Assembly (NCBI GenBank): GCA_963070105.1
Contig: OY718807.1
Location: 4,561,001-4,625,000 of the forward strand
DNA from: Litomosoides sigmodontis
Lineage: Eukaryota > Nematoda > Chromadorea > Rhabditida > Onchocercidae
Reading direction: 5' to 3'
DNA length: 64,000 bases
In this document: in pieces, positions 27,401-41,077 of the stretch
Layout of the letters: each line of letters starts with the position of its first letter
Numbering within the stretch: position 1 is the first letter of the stretch
Notes under the pieces: generated by a model
Database searches by the model: none
What the model was told of the DNA's origin: nothing
Seen by the model: only the letters and a program-made list of their open reading frames with translations
Position numbers and translations under genes: made by a program

Positions 27401-29525
27401 CATGCATATTTGGTGGAAGTTGGGTTACTTGTTTGTGATGGAGTCCTTTATTGTCAGAATGTGTTGGTGTGGTGTATACAAAATAGTTACTAATGAAACA
27501 TTTAGAATCATTTTCGTACAATTTCCCTTTGGTGAACATCAAGCCAATTATCACGTAATGCAAATCGCTGGACGCGCTGGTCGCTTTAAATCTGCTTATC
27601 AAAAAGGATGGGTAAATTTATATCTTAATATTGGTGTATTTTAAAATCAGCGTTTATTTGGAAATTCAGATTTAAAGTTTTTCCCGTACTACATGTTTTT
27701 GAGACCCAACAAATGTATATTCAAGGTAACTACTCTACGACCAGCAGATATGCCGCTGCTGGAAGCATTTTTGAAAGAACCCATCAAACCCATTGAAACC
27801 GCCGGTATTGCACCAACTTGTGAACAGGTATACTCTTCGTTATTTGCTGTTTGTGAAATCCAAAATAACTTGTACTATTTATTTCATTGCAGTTGGAAAC
27901 TTTCTCATACCATCTTCCTCACGCTTCATTTCTCAGTATTATTGATATGTTTATATCGATCAGCTCTCTAAGCAAAAAGTTCCATTTATGTGACGTCGAA
28001 CAATTCCGAAAACTGGCCGAACTCATAGATGATATCCCGTTGAGTATGAAGGTAATATAATTTTTTTAATATATTTATAAAGTACCGCGCTTGCTGCACA
28101 TTTCTGTGGGAAGAGAAAATTATAATCTCAGTAGTCATTTATCAGAATTCCAGGTTAAATATGCTTTTTGCACTGCTCCAGTGGATATGGAAGTAGATAA
28201 TGGTGTTGCTCGAACGTGTTTCGTACGTATAGCTCGAAGGCTAGTTTAAATTTGTATCAGATTTTGATTAGATTCTAGTTTTGCACATAATTGTGAGAAT
28301 TGGAGGATGGCCTGACATTTTGTTTTTTCCTTTTTATTTAGCTCGAAGTGTTTGTTTTAAGGTTCGCTGAAGGTCAGGCAATAAATTACAACTGGTTTTG
28401 TGAAATAATCCAGTGGCCGTTACCTAAACCGACCAGTGTTGCAATGCTTTTGGATATGTGTAAACTATATAACTTAATCGACCTTTATCTTTGGCTCAGT
28501 TATAAGTTTCCTGTGAGTGATTGCGGCAGTTTACTATTTTTGTTGATTGAAAATGGGAAAATTTTGTGAATTGGAATTCAAGTTTTTGAAATCACTATCG
28601 GAAGCAAGGAAATGTAGTTGTGTGTTTTGATTATTATCCAAAAAGTGCTCTGTCTATTGTTTTAGAAAAAATAATTTGAGTTAGTGAATTTTATTTCTTA
28701 TTTGGTATACTGGTGTTCAGCCTGCGGTGTTTTAAATTTAAAATGAAAAAAACAGATCTAACAAAAATTAAAGAAGTTGGAAAGGGTGATTCCATTATAA
28801 TTATCTGGAGAAATACATCTGTCCCATAAAAGGGCATAAGATTTTGACATTTATATCTTTTTTCTTTAATATTTTAGGATACCTTTCCGGATCGAGAAAG
28901 AATACGCCTTCTGGGAAAACTGATTGAAAGCTATATAAATGAAGCACTGCTGGCAATGTCTAATATCACATCATTACAGTCGGATGACGTAAGTGAAGTT
29001 ACTGCACTGTGATCTTCATATTCTCGGTGAAATTATTACCATTTTCTGCTCTGATTAATTTGTAGTATGCAAATAATATTGCTTATGTAATAATAATATG
29101 CATATTTTTAGGAAGATAAGTATTTGGAAGAAATGAATGATCAAGGTAAATAAAACAATGTTTATTTCTGCTGTTCATTAACTGTGCCTTCATACGTTTT
29201 TCTGTTTAAATTTCTGTTAGTTACTACAGCTAGCATCGATTAGCTTTCAAAGTTTTATATGACATACATCACCAGTGCATAACATTAATATATTATGAGG
29301 TAGATTCCATACAAAATTTGTTAAATCCCTGGTGGAAATCAATAATATGTATATAAATTAAATCAAGTACTCATTCCAAATTCTGTTGCAGGAAGAATAG
29401 AATCGGTCTCAGAACGGTTGTTGCGTAAGGGATTGGTGAACGAAAAAGAGTTGTTATTACTGAGGGAAGAGATTAAACGTGAAGAAATTAAGAAGCTTGA
29501 AAGTCATTATCTCTGTGATAAGTGA
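24479..29525 (+). CDS. Mitochondrial ATP-dependent RNA helicase SUPV3L1 (SUV3)
   Basis: Superfamily 2 helicase that unwinds RNA for decay with polynucleotide phosphorylase in the mitochondrial matrix. Seventeen exons (first 24479-24628, last 29392-29525) sum to 2355 bases = 784 residues with all phases closing. A basic, Ser-rich leader ([16 protein letters not shown]) is a good mitochondrial import signal. Then: MFHAAYKSFRNYC, helicase motif I GPTNSGKT (about 260-267), [10 protein letters not shown], motif II DEIQ (about 340) with [70 protein letters not shown] (motif VI), and the SUV3 C-terminal domain [15 protein letters not shown]. Exon 5 starts at an internal acceptor (CTTCAG at 25816-25821), required to keep phase. 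NUP133 begins 760 bp downstream. Confidence 0.97.
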
Positions 29526-30284
29526 TTTTGATTAGTTTAGAAGGTATAATTAAGTTTAAATTGTTTAGAATATATTTTTTGGCACGTGAATGGTATGTCA
29601 TACATCCAGTTCTCCGTAATAGCTTAAAATGATCTCGGAGTCGTTATCCCATCCGATTGCTCATCATTTTATGGGTTGATTAGGAAATGTTGTTGAAAAT
29701 CAATTATTAACATAATTATTGTGGTTACTTTAGTCTGCTGTTGTTAAGATATAAAGTAATAATGTTCACTGCAGTCCATAATTTAATTTTTTTTATTAAA
29801 AACTCATGTTGCTTTTGTGCTAAATTCATATTTTTTGTATTTGTAGCAAGGGAAGCGTTTGACTGATTGATAAGTTGGAAATTTGTTAATTAACCATGTC
29901 GTTGATGAATAAAGTATCAGACATGAAGTTGAATTCATCAGGTGCAGCCATCTTTTGCAGATTCTTATCGCATCATGTGGAACTATGTCGTTATTTATAT
30001 TTTTCATGTTTCTGCAATTATTAAGCAAATGTAAAAAGATTTTAACTGTACAGATTGAAGAACAGGAAAGGTTGTCTTATTTAGAAATGGTGAAATAGTG
30101 CGAGATTTTGAAAAGTGAATAAATTTCTATTGAAAAGCTGATTAAAATTGATATTTCGATAGTGATCCACTTGCGTGCATATGTAAATATAATTATGTTA
30201 TACTGTTTAGAAGTGAATTTCATCTTAATTCGCTATAAGTCTCTTCCTTTCACACAAGAAAAGACTGTTTCCAGGCGTGAAGTA
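29526..30284. other. SUPV3L1-NUP133 intergenic
   Basis: AT-rich spacer between two plus-strand genes. A TTTCCAG acceptor ending at 30274, ten bases before the NUP133 ATG, is a probable trans-splice site. Nothing else is visible. Confidence 0.6.
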
Positions 30285-33200
30285 ATGGAACCAGTAGAGC
30301 TTGTGCTGGAATCGGTTGGAAATGATTACCCAGGTTTAGTGCGGGAAGCTCTTGCCGGTTTGTCTCTTAAATATATTTATCATTATTTAATATTGTATGT
30401 TTTTTGTTATGCGTTTTGTCTCAAATGCAACATTTCATTCTATTATGGGTCCATGAGGCATCCATATATGGGTCCATTTATTTTTTTCATTTCATACAAA
30501 ATTCATTTGTGGAAAAGTAATAATGTATTGATGATATTCTGTTTAGCAAGGGAACCAAACAGCTCATGTTCAGGCTCGTTGTCCAGTTGTGGCTACGCCT
30601 GGTTAATAGTTGGTCAAAATCTATATGTGTGGAAGTATGATGCAGAGGTATTAACGGTTTTGGGGCATTACATTCGAAATGTGTATTTTACAGCAGTTCT
30701 GATGATTTCTTAAATTGGTAGCAGTTATTAATAGCTATGGGTATTTTTCAGGAAGATTATGCAGGAGCACCTGCAGTACTTAATTTGCCTCCTTCTGGAC
30801 TTCCTTACGATGCTCAAACTGTTTGCGTGTACAAAAGACAAGGTTTCATTTCAACTTTATTGAAGTACTGTTAAAATATAGATATTAGACTCTAACAGAA
30901 AGACAGATTATTCTATGTTTTCAGGTTTTTCGGCATTAGGTATAATTATTGTCACACCAGAAGGTATTGTCCGGCATTGGTCCATGCCTGATCGTCAGTT
31001 CAGTGACAGTTCAGTTGATCTGGGTCGGGAAGTAGCGTTATCATTAACGAGGATAAATTTGCAATCATCAGGTTCCATTATTCATTTGTTCTGAAATTCA
31101 GATATAAATTATCAGACTTTCATAGATTTAGTTGTAGATTTATTGTTAATTTTTGTATTTGAAATTGGTCCTCACATCTACATAAACTCTATCTTCAGTC
31201 AAGAAACAGGGCAGACGAAATACAGTGAGCTGATTTGTGCTTAACAAATTCTAATTATATGCATAACTCTGAATTTAATGGTTGTATCGGAGACAAATAT
31301 TCATTGCGGGGCAATGTAGTTCAAATTTGCAGTACTTATTTTATTCTGCATCTTAACACATTGTGAACAGTATTAACATCTTCATATTCATATATCTCTA
31401 GCATAGGATTATTAAGGCTGCAGATTTTAATTAAACGCATGAATTGTTTCAATCTTACTTAAATTATCAAGTGTGTTTTTAAAATATAATCTTTAGAAGG
31501 AATATGGTTTCTTCTGGCAACAACGACATGTTCATTATTCTTATTGAATGTTAATGCGAGTGCTGTTCCCACACCAGGAAAAAGGCAGCGGTTGTCTTCC
31601 GAAATTACCATAAAAATAATTCATACAAATGCAAGAAATGGAATTGGTGGTAAATGGACTTCGGCATTATTTGGTGAAGGAAGGCAATTTGGATCAAGGT
31701 ATACCTTTTCATATTTTCTTCTTTTGCAATACAGCTTTAACAGCCCTTCCAGAGCTGATATGTCCGTCAAGCTTCGTACGTTATTGACTATTTTTGTTGA
31801 TTACCTAATCATAAGCGTAACAACTCCATTATTCATGTCGCATCACATTGTATCTGAGGAAAAAGGCAACAAGTGTCTTCAGAAAGTGCCATAAAAATAA
31901 TTCATTCAAAAAAACGATCACATTGATATTTATCTATGTGTAAGTGCAAAAATTATGGAAAGTTTAGGTTGGTCAAAGCACTGGTATATGAACAGTCAGT
32001 TGGTGATTTGGTAGATTCACATTCCAATGCGTCAAGTAATTCTAATTCCATTGTTGCAAAAAATATGCATGTACTTGCGGTGACCGATCATCATCTTCAT
32101 TCTTATTCGATGAGCGACTCTGCGAAGATTTGGAGCTGTGAATTGGCAAATATGGCCAGTGAGCGTTTTGCTTCATGTCTGTGGGTATGTTTAATTTAGA
32201 TTACTTATGTTTCAACTGCTTGTGAGGAGTCATGGTAAAGCTCTTTTTAGAACTCACGTAACGTTGAGGAGCATAGGCATGAGGAAATCAAAACATGGAT
32301 AGTGGATGCGGTTAACATCAGGAGTGGAACATTGGTCTTATTCGCATGCTACAATAAAGCTCTTTCTACGCAAATGCACTTTGCTTTCGGTTAGTATTAA
32401 TGAACGGGTGTTATGCTCAAAATGAAAATTGATTAGAAGCCTTTCAGATAGTGCTGGAATGTGCAATTGAATAACGTTTAGTTGTTTCTAATCTTTTCAA
32501 ACAGACTTATGCAAGAAAAATGTTAAGTTTTCTAACAAAAATGCTTGTATCACAAGAATTTCGAGTTTTCAGGTTATATATCAGAATACGATGGTGCGCA
32601 GGCTCCCGCAGTTTTAGAATGGTTTTGTGTTTTGAAGGCTCTCTCATACTCATGTGAGGTAAATCAACAGATTTTTAGTACTTTACATAACATATTATAT
32701 TCACAACAAACGCTTATATACAACATACGATACATATATTTTCATTTTTAATGGATATATAAAAGATTTTTTCTATTCAGTGAAGCATAATTTAGATAAA
32801 AAACAAGTCAGAGCGTAGTTATTTTATAGTTTTTCATACTTGTTTTCCGTACCAGTTCTTATTGAAGCGCGCTTTGAATCATTAACGGCAGTTACTTTGC
32901 ACTCTTCAATCTGCTTGGCAATATGTTGGGAGTTTAACAAGCATTGCTAACAGCCTTTTATTATAATAAATTTAAATCTTGTGCTTCAAGGAGCTTTTTT
33001 TTATTTCGTTGATAAGTTTATCAGAGAATTACAGTCAGGTGAAAAAAATGTCCTGCGAAATATTGCGCTAAGATTGCCGGTTAACTCAGAGCAAGTATTG
33101 CATGACAAGGCGGAGGATATTTTTGTGGTTAATCAAAAATCTGTTTATCTTTTCCGTTTACCGGATCGATTGCTCAATAAAACATCATTTAAGTTGGTGC

Positions 33201-36200
33201 TATGTGCTACATACAATGCTACCTTTATTAGTTCTGGTAAATCATTTTACCTTTTATGTGTTTTTCTACTGTTTCTGTTGTTAAGCGCTTCTATTTATAT
33301 AGCGACTCTCTTTTATTTTGATTGGAATACTTTGAAATGCACTATTCGTTTCTATAGTCTCCTCATCAAAATCGATTGGTCTGTGGTCCCATTTTTCTTA
33401 CCAAACATGTAATACCGGTTTCACCTCTTCACTTACATTTTGTACATGTGTATATAAGGTTAAGCATGACACTTACAGTTATCAAAATGGATTAGAAAAG
33501 AAGAGCAATAGTTCATTGAGAAATTCAGCATAACATATTAAAAATTTTTGTAACTCAACTTTTAATAAACGAAGCACTGCAGGCCGTGATGCTCGATACT
33601 GTTATGTTTTCCTGGAAGAAAGTGGTCTGCAACGAGTGAGATTGCTTCCCAGGTAACTTCAAATTTTGAGTGAACTTTCCTATTTGTAATTGACCAGTCG
33701 GATCTGACAAATTGCAGAGGATTTGATGCAAATTTGGCACCAACCATAGCGCAAATGAGTAAGACGGAAGTTTATTCAGTAGATTTTTCAAGCGCCACAA
33801 CTGATCGCAACGCGCTTGCCTTGGCATTTTACTTATTTTCGAAAGCTGACTTGGTATGTTGTAAATGAGTTCTTGTGATTTTTCTATTGCGTTGGCTTCT
33901 GAATTGGGAGATATTGTTTTCATTATTCACTGTTTGACAAATGCGAGGTAATACTGAAACTTTGCTTATTTGATTGGCATGTCAGAACTAGAAATAATAT
34001 AAGTGATCTTGTTGTGATTTCTCGGTGAGAGTACTTCGTTCTAATTATGGTGGGTTTTAATTGAATTGCTGCATTGGTTTCAAACTTCAAAGTAAATATT
34101 TTCAAGCATGAAGCTAGTAATGTGATGCAAGAACTTTTGGAGAATCGGCATGCTGGAATTGCACAAATATGTGCAGATTATGCAATCGACTTGGCTGACG
34201 ATGTTCCAAATGATGAACGCTGGTCTGCTGTTGGCCGTTCATCTAACGGCGAGTTCTATTTCATTTTAGTATTTTGTATCAAAATTTTTTGATTCTGGAT
34301 AGAACTGTGTATATTTTTTAGCAGGAGCAGTGACGGAGCAAATATGCTCTAAAAGTTCCTTTTTATTAGAAGTACATTTGGAAGAACAGAAGAAGAGAGT
34401 GCTGGCAATGTTCATTCTTTTTATCAGAACTGTTAGAGTCGAAGATAAAGTAATTACTTTCTTTACTTTCTTATCATTATTACTTGTTTTATATTGCTTG
34501 CAGCTTTTTAAGCAGTGCGATAAATGGGAAAGCTGTCTGTTTTTATCGCTCTTTATGATAACTTTTTTGATGATTTTTAGTCGAAAATAGAATGCTGTCA
34601 CACATTGTTTTCAGTTGAATCGAACTGTTAAAACTCATCTTTGTGAATCTCGTAGCGCGCGATCTCAAATTGTCGAATTAGTTGAAAAGATTGATATTGC
34701 GATTGCATTATACAGGTGGAGTAAGGTATTGTTTGCAACGCTTTTTTAAAACTTTGGAAAAAATTACACGGTAAATGCGTTTAAGATTTAAATCTTTAGT
34801 TTTTAAGATTTTTCTTTGAATTCGATTTCTTTTGCAGCGAAATCCATCTCCAGTTTTCGACGCAGCTTTGAGAAGAATATTGTTGAAGCGAAAGGAAGGC
34901 ATCGATGGAGAACAAGACCTGCTTAGTCGATATGATTATTTCTTCCGAAAAGTAAGCTTTCAAAGGTTACTTGGTTCGGAGATTCTCTGTTATCATTAAA
35001 AAACAACAGAAGGAGAGCTCTTTTAGTGCAAAAATTTTGGTTCAAAGTAACACTATCAATAGCATTATTTTAAATGGTCATATTTGACTCTTTTCAGGTT
35101 TCTCGGATTGAAGAACTCTTTAATGGACTAATTGAAGAGGAAGAGGATATTATAGAGAATAATAATGAATTGACGGATTATAAATTGGAATGTATTGAAT
35201 ATGTTGGTACTGCTTTGATTGTTGGGAAAGAGGTGATTGATGAACGCCGCAACGACATTATTCTCGACATAGAAAATGATTTAAAATGGACGCAGGAAAA
35301 ATCTCTATTGAAGCCGTTCATCAAACACGTTGGTTTTCCAGTGAATTTCCATAATAAATTTGTTAAAATATCAGCCAGCTTTTATTTCAGCTGAACATAC
35401 TATTCAATTATGTTGACCGAGCTGGTCGTGATTGCCCGAAATATGTAACTTTGTTGAAACAAAGTGTAATCATTGCTGCGTTCATTATGAATGAACAGGC
35501 ATTCGACGATCGGCAAAACTCTCCAATTGTGGCTAAATTTTTGGAAATTTCTGAACATGCGGTTGCTTTGGAGTTAGCTGAGCGTTTTCAGGCTAGTTAT
35601 TTTTTAAATATATTTTTGAATAAATATTATATGTAACGAGCAGCAAATTGGATCCTGACGAGGTACTAGACGGGGATGAATAGGATAAATAGCACTACTA
35701 CCGTCAATGATCTTCATTTGTTCTTGGATTGGAATATTTTTTGAACTAATTTTTATTCTAAGTCAGATTCAAAAGTTCCACTCATATCAAAGCATTCATA
35801 AAAAAATATTTTTTCTTTGCAAAGACGTCCTTTTTAGGATTACAAAACAATAATACGATTGGCATGCGCTTTACCAGATTTAGAAAGGAAAGCTAAAATC
35901 CAAGAATATAAGGAGTTTTTCAGTTCTGGCGACTTTTGCAATGTTTTATATGAATATTATTTGGAAAATGGTAAATCTTCTTCCAAACAAATAATTCAGT
36001 ATTGCTAATACAAAAGCTTTTCAGTATTCTTTTAGGATATATGAGAGATTTGCTGAAAATGAAAGAACCAGATGCAGATTTTTTCTTTGCAACACAAACC
36101 AATGTTGGGTGGATGCGTGATCTTGAAAATGGAGATTTTGCTAAGGTTTTATTCTTGAATTATAAATTTCAAAATAGAGATTTTCCTTTTCTCGTTTTTG

Positions 36201-37736
36201 TGAAAGTATACTTTAACTGTTCGGAGCAGCTTCGAGTACAAGAAGCAAACTTGATTTAACCATATCTGGTATTTTATGCTATGCAACAAACAAGCGGAAT
36301 CCGCAGCATTAGTAAATGATGCGTTTTATTTTTTACAATTTCATTCCAGGCATGTTATGCTCTTAAAACGCTCTCTCGAAAATCAAGCGATGATGTTATC
36401 TTGAAACGGGTTAGTTTTATCCATGATATTCAGAGTTCACGTAAAAGATTTGGTCCTTTTAAAAGAAATTGCTAAAAATAGGATGCTTTTACTAATTTTT
36501 TATGTTCTTCTAGTTTAATCTCTTTAAATCTGTAGTTAAAGCGGAATGTGTAAGAGCTATGGAGGATTATAAAGTTCAAACGTAGGCAATTCATTTCAGC
36601 GTTTGCTTTCCTTTGCAAAACTTTCTGCTCTTTGCGAGGATGAAGTGGATAGCGGTTTTTTAGAGGGTGTTAATCGCGACCTCAATTTAATCAAACTTCA
36701 GCAAAAAATTGATCCGGATTTGGAAATGGTAAATACTAAAACAGTTTAAAAAATTATCGTACGATAAGAACAATAGAGCCTTCTGCTGAGAATCTGCCAA
36801 AGCAGATCGCTCACCGGTGCCTCAAGTTACAAAATTTTAACATTAACTTTTTTCAGAAATTTGATTCTTCCAATCCGGTTTCAAAGATACGGTCTCGTAC
36901 TGCGGAAGAAATTATAAGAGCACATTTGAGCGACGCATCATCATGTGATGTTAATCGATGTTTTGAGTAAGCTCTTAACTTAGTAATTTAAGGGAGTTTT
37001 ACGATACTTTTTCTCTGAGATTATGAAATCTCAAATTTAATCATAATTAATAAGTTGGTTTGCAGTACATTACAAGCTCTTCAGAGTACTATATCTGATC
37101 TTATAGACTTTTTAAAAAATACGTCCAGCATTTTAAAAAGAAGCTACGTCATTAAGTGAGTGTATTATGGTTCTTCACTTGAGCTAGTGTTGTTCGTGTC
37201 AGTTAAAGTGTTCTCATATAGTGCGCTGCTCACATTGTCAACACTTATGGATGAAGAGGCGTCAAATGGAACGGGTGATCTGGTACGTTCTTTACAAACC
37301 AAAATATGGATAGCTGCTATAAGGGCGAACAGCGACTACTGGAGAAAAATAACCCGAACTGATGATTTACAGTGTCCAACTGTTTACAACGGATTATTGG
37401 ACAAGATTACTGCCTACGGTATATATCTTCTGTACATGATTGTTATCTGTAAAAAATATCTTAGCCATTTTGATTTTTTGGTTTGCAAAAAACAATTGGA
37501 GCTTGTTCTTTCCAGTACCTTTAATTATATTTAATTTTATTTCAGCTAAGTTGTCAAACGAGCGAAAACTAGAATTAATACCTAATACAAAAGAATTGGC
37601 TGAATGTTTGACAGAATTTACGCATAATAAATTGTTCAGTATTTTGCTTCAGACCAGTGAAGAAGCTGCTAGAAGAAGTATCTCAGGCAGGGAGACACAA
37701 ATGTCATTTAATTTAGCAAAACAATCCCAGATGTGA
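30285..37736 (+). CDS. Nucleoporin NUP133 (Y-complex), about 20 or more exons
   Basis: Scaffold subunit of the Nup107-160 Y-complex of the nuclear pore (npp-15 in C. elegans). The start follows a TTTCCAG acceptor. Early exons encode the N-terminal beta-propeller: EPVELVLESVGNDYPGLVREA, SCGYAWLIVGQNLYVWKYDA, ALGIIIVTPEGIVRHWSMPD, MHVLAVTDHHLHSYSMSDS, DIFVVNQKSVYLFRLPDR. Later exons give the alpha-helical solenoid: ELLENRHAGIAQICADYA, GWMRDLENGDFAKACYALKT, AKLSALCEDEVDSG, SDYWRKITRTDDLQCPTVY and the C-terminal FNLAKQSQM (stop 37734-37736). Order and spacing match the Nup133/Nup155 fold over an estimated 1,100-1,200 residues. The exon near 32860-32900 (VLIEARFESLTA) and a few small joins are less certain than the rest. 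Intron at 31700-31966 holds a decayed exon copy. Confidence 0.93.
31855..31910 (+). repeat. Decayed duplicate of a NUP133 exon segment within the next intron
   Basis: About 55 bases resemble 31575-31630, the part of the upstream exon encoding GKRQRLSSEITIKIIHTN. Shared words include GGAAAAAGGCA, GTGTCTTC/GTTGTCTTCC and the 19-base CATAAAAATAATTCAT core. The copy carries a TAA in the parental frame and lies inside the intron, so it is not coding. Confidence 0.7.
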
Positions 37737-39101
37737 AATTAATATTATCGCAATGTCTTTTTTTGTTGCTATCGAGAATTTTAAAATATTGAGGAATAAT
37801 GAACTAAATATAGCTACGATTAGGAAACTATGTTCACGATATATGATCAAAATAACAAGATTTTAGATGAAATACTTTTGTATATCATTCAGTTTCTCAA
37901 TATTGTGCTTTTTTGCGAGATCTCAAAGCATGCCTTCGTATTTCTCTGTATTTCGCTTAGTAGTTTCCCGAAATATTCAAAGCTTGTTCTCATCTGTTTA
38001 GGGGGAGTAATCGCTTGCACTATTGTGAGGTTTTAAATTGATAGCTTTTACTTCAAAGAACTGAAATTCCTGCTTTAAAGCTCAAGTTTCTTACATATTA
38101 TTGCATTTCCAAATTGAGAAATATACTGTTATTGTTATAACTCATCGATGTAGTTCTGGTGAACTTAGAATAATGCTTTTATGATCCCAAATTTTTTTAT
38201 TTGCGTTAATTTCATATTTTCAATAAAGTATTTTGCGATGCGATGGAATGAATGCACGGTATATTGGGGAAGAATTATTCAACCCATCAACATTTAGGAA
38301 TTAGTTTATTGATTCATTTTCAGAATCTTTGATCGCTGGATCTTCACAGCTTTATTGTAATTAACTGGCATTCATTAAAGATCGTTTGTATTGGAAACTG
38401 TTATGGAAAGGGATGAGGGTATTGCTAACGAATAAGACTCCAAAATTAATTACCAATTAATTGTTACTTCGAGTGGTGATAAACTGATGATAGCAAATAA
38501 ATTTATGCTTTAAATGCTCGCTACGGTCGCAACTCATAAAATGGGAATGCAATTCGTGAATCTAGGTGGTTATTTGCTCTTAAATTTTTTTTTAATATTT
38601 GCTCTTAATTTTTTTTTTTAATTTCGCTCTTAATATTTCTGTGTCGTATTCGAGAGTTATCTCTTTCTATACTTTTTAAAATATTAACAGTAGTGTGACA
38701 TAACGTTGCAATGATAGGAGCGGATGATGCAAATCACCGGGGAGAGAAATATTATTAAGACAAAAATAAAACAAATCAATGAACCCATTAAAGCCGTAAA
38801 TTTCAATTCATTTTATTCTCAAAGGAATTTCTCACAGGAAAGATGGAAAAAATACAGTAAAGCCCTTATCCTAAAAGTGTGGCGTTTATTAATTACGTTT
38901 ATAAACAATTAAAAATGAATCAAATGATGCGAGAATGACGTGAAGCAATAAAACGCCAACTGAACGTTCATTTCTTTGTTATTTTAATACTTTTGCAGTT
39001 GTATATCAAGAATTATAATTTTTAAATTAGACGTGCTTGTTCATGAAAATGTTTCTTGAAAAAGTCTCTCTTTCTGCCACCTTTTTGCAAAGCTATACTT
39101 T
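37737..39101. other. Downstream region of NUP133, T-rich repeats
   Basis: No gene supported. Around 38577-38640 there are three imperfect copies of a unit reading TTGCTCTTAA followed by a T-run, a small local tandem array. Open frames at 37830-38036 and 38724-38912 have no recognisable features. Confidence 0.5.
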
Positions 39102-39213
39102 TCAGATATAATGCAAAAGTTGCAAGTTAAATTCTTCTAGGGCAATGAGAAGTTGTTGAGTGGTTGGACGATCTCGATAATCAAGCTGCCAACAGCAATA
39201 CATGAGCCCATAC
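39102..39213 (-). pseudogene. Orphan C-terminal exon of a tyrosine-kinase domain
   Basis: Read leftward from a good acceptor (TTTACAG) the segment encodes YGLMYCCWQLDYRDRPTTQQ then LLIALEEFNLQLLHYI and a stop at 39102-39104. This is kinase subdomain XI of tyrosine kinases (LM-x2-CW-x6-RP-T-x2-QL-x3-L-x2-F). No other kinase exon (HRDLAARN, DFG, WS-FG) was found on this strand up to UTP23 at 41078. It may be a relic of a decayed or partly duplicated receptor-type kinase gene, or the last exon of a gene with a long intron running under UTP23. Relic is more likely. Confidence 0.6.
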
Positions 39214-41077
39214 CTGTAAATGTTCAAGCAATTGAATGATATGGAGAAGAGTAGATTTAGTCGTGGATTTTAATAAAAGGTCCACTGCTCAATAAAAAGC
39301 CCATTTATTCTTAGCATAAAATATGAGATATCGTCAGCGATTATCCAATAAAAACGACAATATTTTGATGAAAATCTAAAATTTTAAACTTCGACACTTT
39401 GATTCAAATACACTTATCTGTCGGGAATATCAATTATCGGGGCACATGAAAGAGTCATAACATGAGAAGTACGGTAAAGTGTGAATTTATTTGTTGTGGG
39501 TGATTTTCCTCATGAGAGAAATATACCACCCAACATTGTCACATTTGAAACTTAAACGGATCCAAAAAATATAATAAATTCTTCAGAAAAAATGCTGTAA
39601 TGAGAAAAAATCCATTTTTCAGTATTCACTGATTTAAATCTAACAGTTGAACATGTTTGTTTTGAAAACAATGTAATCCGCCTGTTTTAAAAACATAAAA
39701 GAAAAAATTTTTTCTTAGTTAATTTATTCTTCCTCTCTAGCTAGATGTGTGTGTGGGAAAGAAAATATTTGAAAATTTATAAATGAGCGGAAACAAATTC
39801 AAATAATGAGTAATTTGAAAGGCGAAAGCTCGAAAAATCGTCGACTCGAAAAATCGTCGACCAGTAATCGATGACTTCAAAGCATTCGAAATTACAACAA
39901 GTATAATCGAAATTTGAAATTTAAACTTCAAATTGAAGATAAATGCAAGTATGTAATTTAGTAATTGAGATGATAAAGACAAGTGGAAATGATTTATTAG
40001 CGAAAAGTGGAAATGATATATTTGATAAGCGAACGTTAACGACGACAACTACGTTTAGAAAGTCCACACATATCGCTGTATGCAATGAATCATACCACTT
40101 ATTACAAAGGGATGAATACATTTGCACTGAATGACCCAACCAACCCAATCGGTTGTGATTTGAACGGGCTGAAATGGTTGCTATATGGCAGCGCTTTTGT
40201 CCTATTCCTGGCGTGCATACAGTTCAGTTATTTGAAGTAGGAAATGTTTGATGAAATGAAATTAAAATAATTGAACTAAGAAAATGATGATAATCAGGGA
40301 GTGATTCATAGTATCATCGAACAGTCCCTTGCTACGTATCACCGACGTTACCATCTGCTATAGCACGAAACCACATGTAAATTTAATGAAGGAAAGTTAA
40401 CGACTGATTCAGGGAATCGATCATTGACTAATTGACTCACAGACGGATCGTCAGAGAGCGGAAGGGACAGTGAAAAACCTAAGCACATTTTCCATCGCAA
40501 GTTTGAGATTTCCACTTCGAAATCATTCATGATCAAACATATTCTAAGATTACTTGGGAAGTCTCAGCAGTCTAGCCTAATGGGCGTAAATATAGAAGCC
40601 ACGCACACTTATTTATATTCCATTTCACAACAAGCCAGTCACCTTGAGCTGCTGGTTGTCGAGTCGAGTGGCCATTCCTCATCCCATTTTATTTCTATTC
40701 TCTTTTTTTAATGGTATTACTTTTCTTTTTGGTAGAATTTATCATTTTTTTTTGCGTTCGGATGCTAGTAGTTTAGGTTATCACACGGAATATATTTCGA
40801 CTGTTCTCTGAACTTCACCAACAACTTCATAGTAATAGGATGATAAAGAGGATAGCAATAAAGATGTGAAGAGCTTGAATATGACATGATTGCTATTTGC
40901 CTGGAGCTCAAACGCATCTTATCGGAAGACAAATTTGAGAAGAGTTTGTAAGTGGACCAATGTGGAAATGTGCAAAAAGGAAAAAATAACAGGGTAAGGA
41001 CTTCATTCCAAAAAATTTATTTGAACCGAAACAACAATAAATACGAAAATAACGTCACAACTGTAAGGCCATTATAT
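39214..41077. other. Intergenic, short tandem repeat at 39834-39866
   Basis: No supported gene. Two head-to-tail copies of a ~16-base unit (CTCGAAAAATCGTCGA) sit at about 39834-39866. Open frames 39737-40148 and 40348-40711 look random. I searched this interval for upstream exons of the kinase fragment and found none. Confidence 0.5.

Noticed and set aside
33555..33923. 122-residue antisense open frame over NUP133
   Set aside because: Shadow of NUP133 exons (GRDARYCYVFLEE and SKTEVYSVDFSSATTDRN) on the plus strand.
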